64,000 bases of DNA from Candidatus Accumulibacter affinis. GTDB taxonomy: Bacteria; Pseudomonadota; Gammaproteobacteria; Burkholderiales; Rhodocyclaceae. Shown one piece after another: positions 62,273-64,000 of this stretch. The notes under the pieces are model-generated. The model had not been told where the DNA came from, made no database searches, and worked only from the letters and a program-made list of their open reading frames with translations. Position 1 is the first letter of the stretch, and every line of letters starts with the position of its first letter. The DNA is taken from NCBI GenBank assembly GCA_016713625.1, contig JADJOT010000001.1:1-64000 (forward strand). Direction: 5' to 3'. The translations under genes were made by a program, and so were the position numbers.

Positions 62273-63732
62273 CGCCATGCCTTTCGTAGGGGGAGAGATC
62301 GGGGCGGGGATCTCGATGTCCAGGAGATCCTGGCGGCGGGTGAGATGCAACGCCCCCGGCTCGGGGGTCTCGCGGGCCCGCATCTCCAGGATGTTGGCGA
62401 TGTACTCGCAGCTGTAGGCGGCGAATTCAATGCCGTCCCGGATCGCTCGGTCGAGTGCATCGACGCCGTAGATTTCGCCGAGCGCGACGATCTTGCGCAG
62501 GTGATGACGCGGGTTCATGCGGCGTTGCTCGATGCCTTCGAGATAGGCCTGGGCGTGCCGCGACAGGCTCAGAAACTGCACCAGCAAGCGCTGCTCACGG
62601 GCCTTGCGCCGCTGGGCGAGCAGTTCCTTCGGATGATCGGGGTCCTCGATATCCTGGCGCCGATCGTAGCTGCGGACATGGCGAGCGACGAGCTTGTCCT
62701 GGTGGTATATGCACACCCGATCCGGGTAAGCCTTCAGCGTCACGCGCTGACTCGCCAACTCGGCCGGCACCGAATAGTGGTTGGTGTCGAGCGCGACACG
62801 GAACTGCTTTGAGACGCGCTGGCTCTGGATGCGACCGATGTCATAGGGCATGGGATTGAGGGGGTGCAACAGCGCCTGCTCTTCCTTGAAGCGATCCACC
62901 GGTCGCTGGTGCGTTTCACCATGGATACGCACGTTGGCAATGCTCTCCAGCCACAACGCGGCGGCCGGGTTCACCGCGCTGAAGTCGAGCAAGTCCAGAC
63001 CGTTCAGGAAATTCTTCTTGATATAGCCCACGCCATTTTCGACGCGCCCTTTTTCGTTCCCCTTGGCCACGTTGCACGCCGAGATCCCGAACCCCCAATG
63101 CCGAGCGAAATCGACATAGCGGGGATTGAACGTCGGCGCTTCACCGACGACGCGGCGAAGTACCGCCGACTTCAGATTGTCGATCATCAAGCGACCCGGA
63201 CACCCCTGGAAGGCCGCGAACGCGTGCTCGTGGGCCGCGAGAAAGTGCTCCATGGTCTGCGAGACGGTGAATTCGACGTACATCAGACGGCTATGGCACA
63301 GCACCATGACGAAGAAGGACAGGCGTCGGCGCGTCGAACCGACGCCGATCGTTCCGTATTCCCCCAGTCCAGTTGGGCACATTCTCCGGGAGCAAAGGAG
63401 AGCTTGAGGAACGCCTGTCGGCGCACCGGCCGGACCTTGCGCACATAGCTCTTGACGATCGTGTAGCCGCCGGCGAAGCCGTCCTCGCGCAGACGCTGGT
63501 AGATCTGCTGCGCGCTGTAGGGATGGGTTTCCAGCAGGCGAACGATCTGGTCCTTGAACGGGTCGAGCTGACTGCTGCGCGGTGCGGGCTGCCGGGGATG
63601 GAACTGCGCGCAGCCCACCCACTTCGCCACCGTCTCGGCATGCAGATCGAGGGTACGGGCGGTCTGGGCGATAGTCAGCTGCTGCCGATCGTGGCAATCC
63701 TTGATCTTGCAGTACATCTCGTAATCGATCAT
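62262..63732 (-). CDS. istA: IS21-family transposase IstA (two frameshifts)
   Basis: DDE transposase with N-terminal HTH (QLTIAQTARTLDLHAETVAK). The frame changes near 63360; before it lies ECAQLDWGNT with the first Asp. After it come FVMVLCHSRLMYVEFTVSQT, LMIDNLKSAVLRR with the second Asp, and NEKGRVENGVGYIKKNF with the catalytic Glu. Near 62288 a one-base loss makes the frame run into istB without a stop; restoring it gives PAPDLSPYERHGDEH and TGA at 62264. So the apparent IstA-IstB fusion is probably artificial. About 490 codons. The ATG at 63732 overlaps the stop of the gene upstream (ATGA). Confidence 0.85.
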
Positions 63733-64000
63733 GGCGTGCGTCCCAGGACGGCACGCAGCGCGCCGATGCGCAGAGCGATCTCGTCTGCCGCGAGGGTGCG
63801 CGCTTCGACCGGCCGGGGGGCATCCAGCGCCAGGACCTGGTAGAGCGGGCGTTGAAAGGCGATCAGTCCCGCCTGGACGAGATCGTCGCGGGCCTGATTC
63901 AGATGGGCAGAGGCCAATGACAGGGCGCGACCGACTGCGGCATCCGAGTAGTAGCTCAACCCCTGGACGTCGGCAACGGTCACCAGAAACAGATAGAGCG
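63729..64000 (-). CDS. Small gene upstream of istA (start outside window)
   Basis: At least 90 codons, open to the window edge. VTVADVQGLSYYSDAAVGRA then SAHLNQARDDLVQAGLIAFQ and RPLYQVLALDAPRPVEARTL. The helical pattern suggests a winged or HTH DNA-binding fold. Its stop overlaps the istA start, so it belongs to the same transcript and probably to the element, perhaps as a regulator. Not recognised. Confidence 0.5.
   Translation of the reverse strand, partial: LYLFLVTVADVQGLSYYSDAAVGRALSLASAHLNQARDDLVQAGLIAFQRPLYQVLALDAPRPVEARTLAADEIALRIGALRAVLGRTP

Larger units (their letters stand above)
61413..64000 (-). mobile_element. IS21-family element (runs past the window end)
   Basis: istA and istB in tandem with IS21-style repeated end sequences at 61415-61500. 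The upstream end lies beyond position 64000, after an extra small gene that overlaps istA. This element, or an older copy, truncated group II intron C. Confidence 0.7.

Noticed and set aside
61496..63823. A single 775-codon IstA-IstB fusion protein
   Set aside because: The N-terminal part of that frame is out of register with IstA, and both frame changes are explained by single-base indels.

Overview
The window looks like a high-GC betaproteobacterial chromosome. The housekeeping set (ProS, GltX, GlnS, Ffh, Coq7, GalU, RppH, a CNP1-like protein and a YpjD/CcsA protein next to ffh) and the overall gene style fit Rhodocyclales, perhaps a 'Candidatus Accumulibacter'-type genome. That placement is inference from gene content only.

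Layout. 1-18 kb is a core region: a GGDEF protein, dusC, an egtD remnant, a HAD hydrolase, galU, a candidate small RNA, OsmC, coq7, rppH, proS, a lytic transglycosylase, ffh, ypjD, a lipoprotein cluster, tRNA-Gly, gltX, tRNA-Ala and tRNA-Glu. Nearly every gene here is broken by single-base frameshifts, including genes no bacterium can lose, so consensus errors are the simplest explanation. Several genes (egtD, the transglycosylase, a cation transporter, a transposase, a reverse transcriptase) also lack an internal or terminal block. 18-30 kb holds dtd, the transporter, an intact YejM-type membrane sulfatase-fold protein, a START protein, a nucleotidyltransferase pair, a DruA-like gene with a decayed transposase, an Rpn nuclease remnant, glnS and arsC.

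29.9-39.8 kb is the most interesting part. It holds a UvrD-like helicase with a RelE-like N-terminus and ankyrin-like repeats, then two large convergent sensor-like proteins: TIR-nSTAND-FGE on the plus strand and SEFIR-nSTAND-FGE on the minus strand. The 3' end of each carries a 128-bp segment that aligns without gaps to a non-coding, AAC-rich 128-bp segment lying between them. Most differences fall on template adenines. A fragment of a DGR-type reverse transcriptase lies downstream of the template on the same strand. I read this as a diversity-generating retroelement (DGR) that diversified two STAND-type conflict receptors and now seems to lack most of its reverse transcriptase.

39.9-49.3 kb returns to ordinary genes: a cytochrome c, a HEPN/MNT pair with a shortened HEPN, an apparent operon patB-aapJ-aapQ-aapM-aapP-fumC, and a glycosyltransferase. 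49.3-64 kb is a mobile-element pile-up: an IS4-family element with an 11-bp target duplication, hicBA, a Y1/RAYT transposase between inverted repeats, two head-to-head group II introns, a serine-recombinase element inserted in the catalytic motif of one intron's reverse transcriptase, a third intron remnant, and an IS21-type istA/istB element running off the window end.
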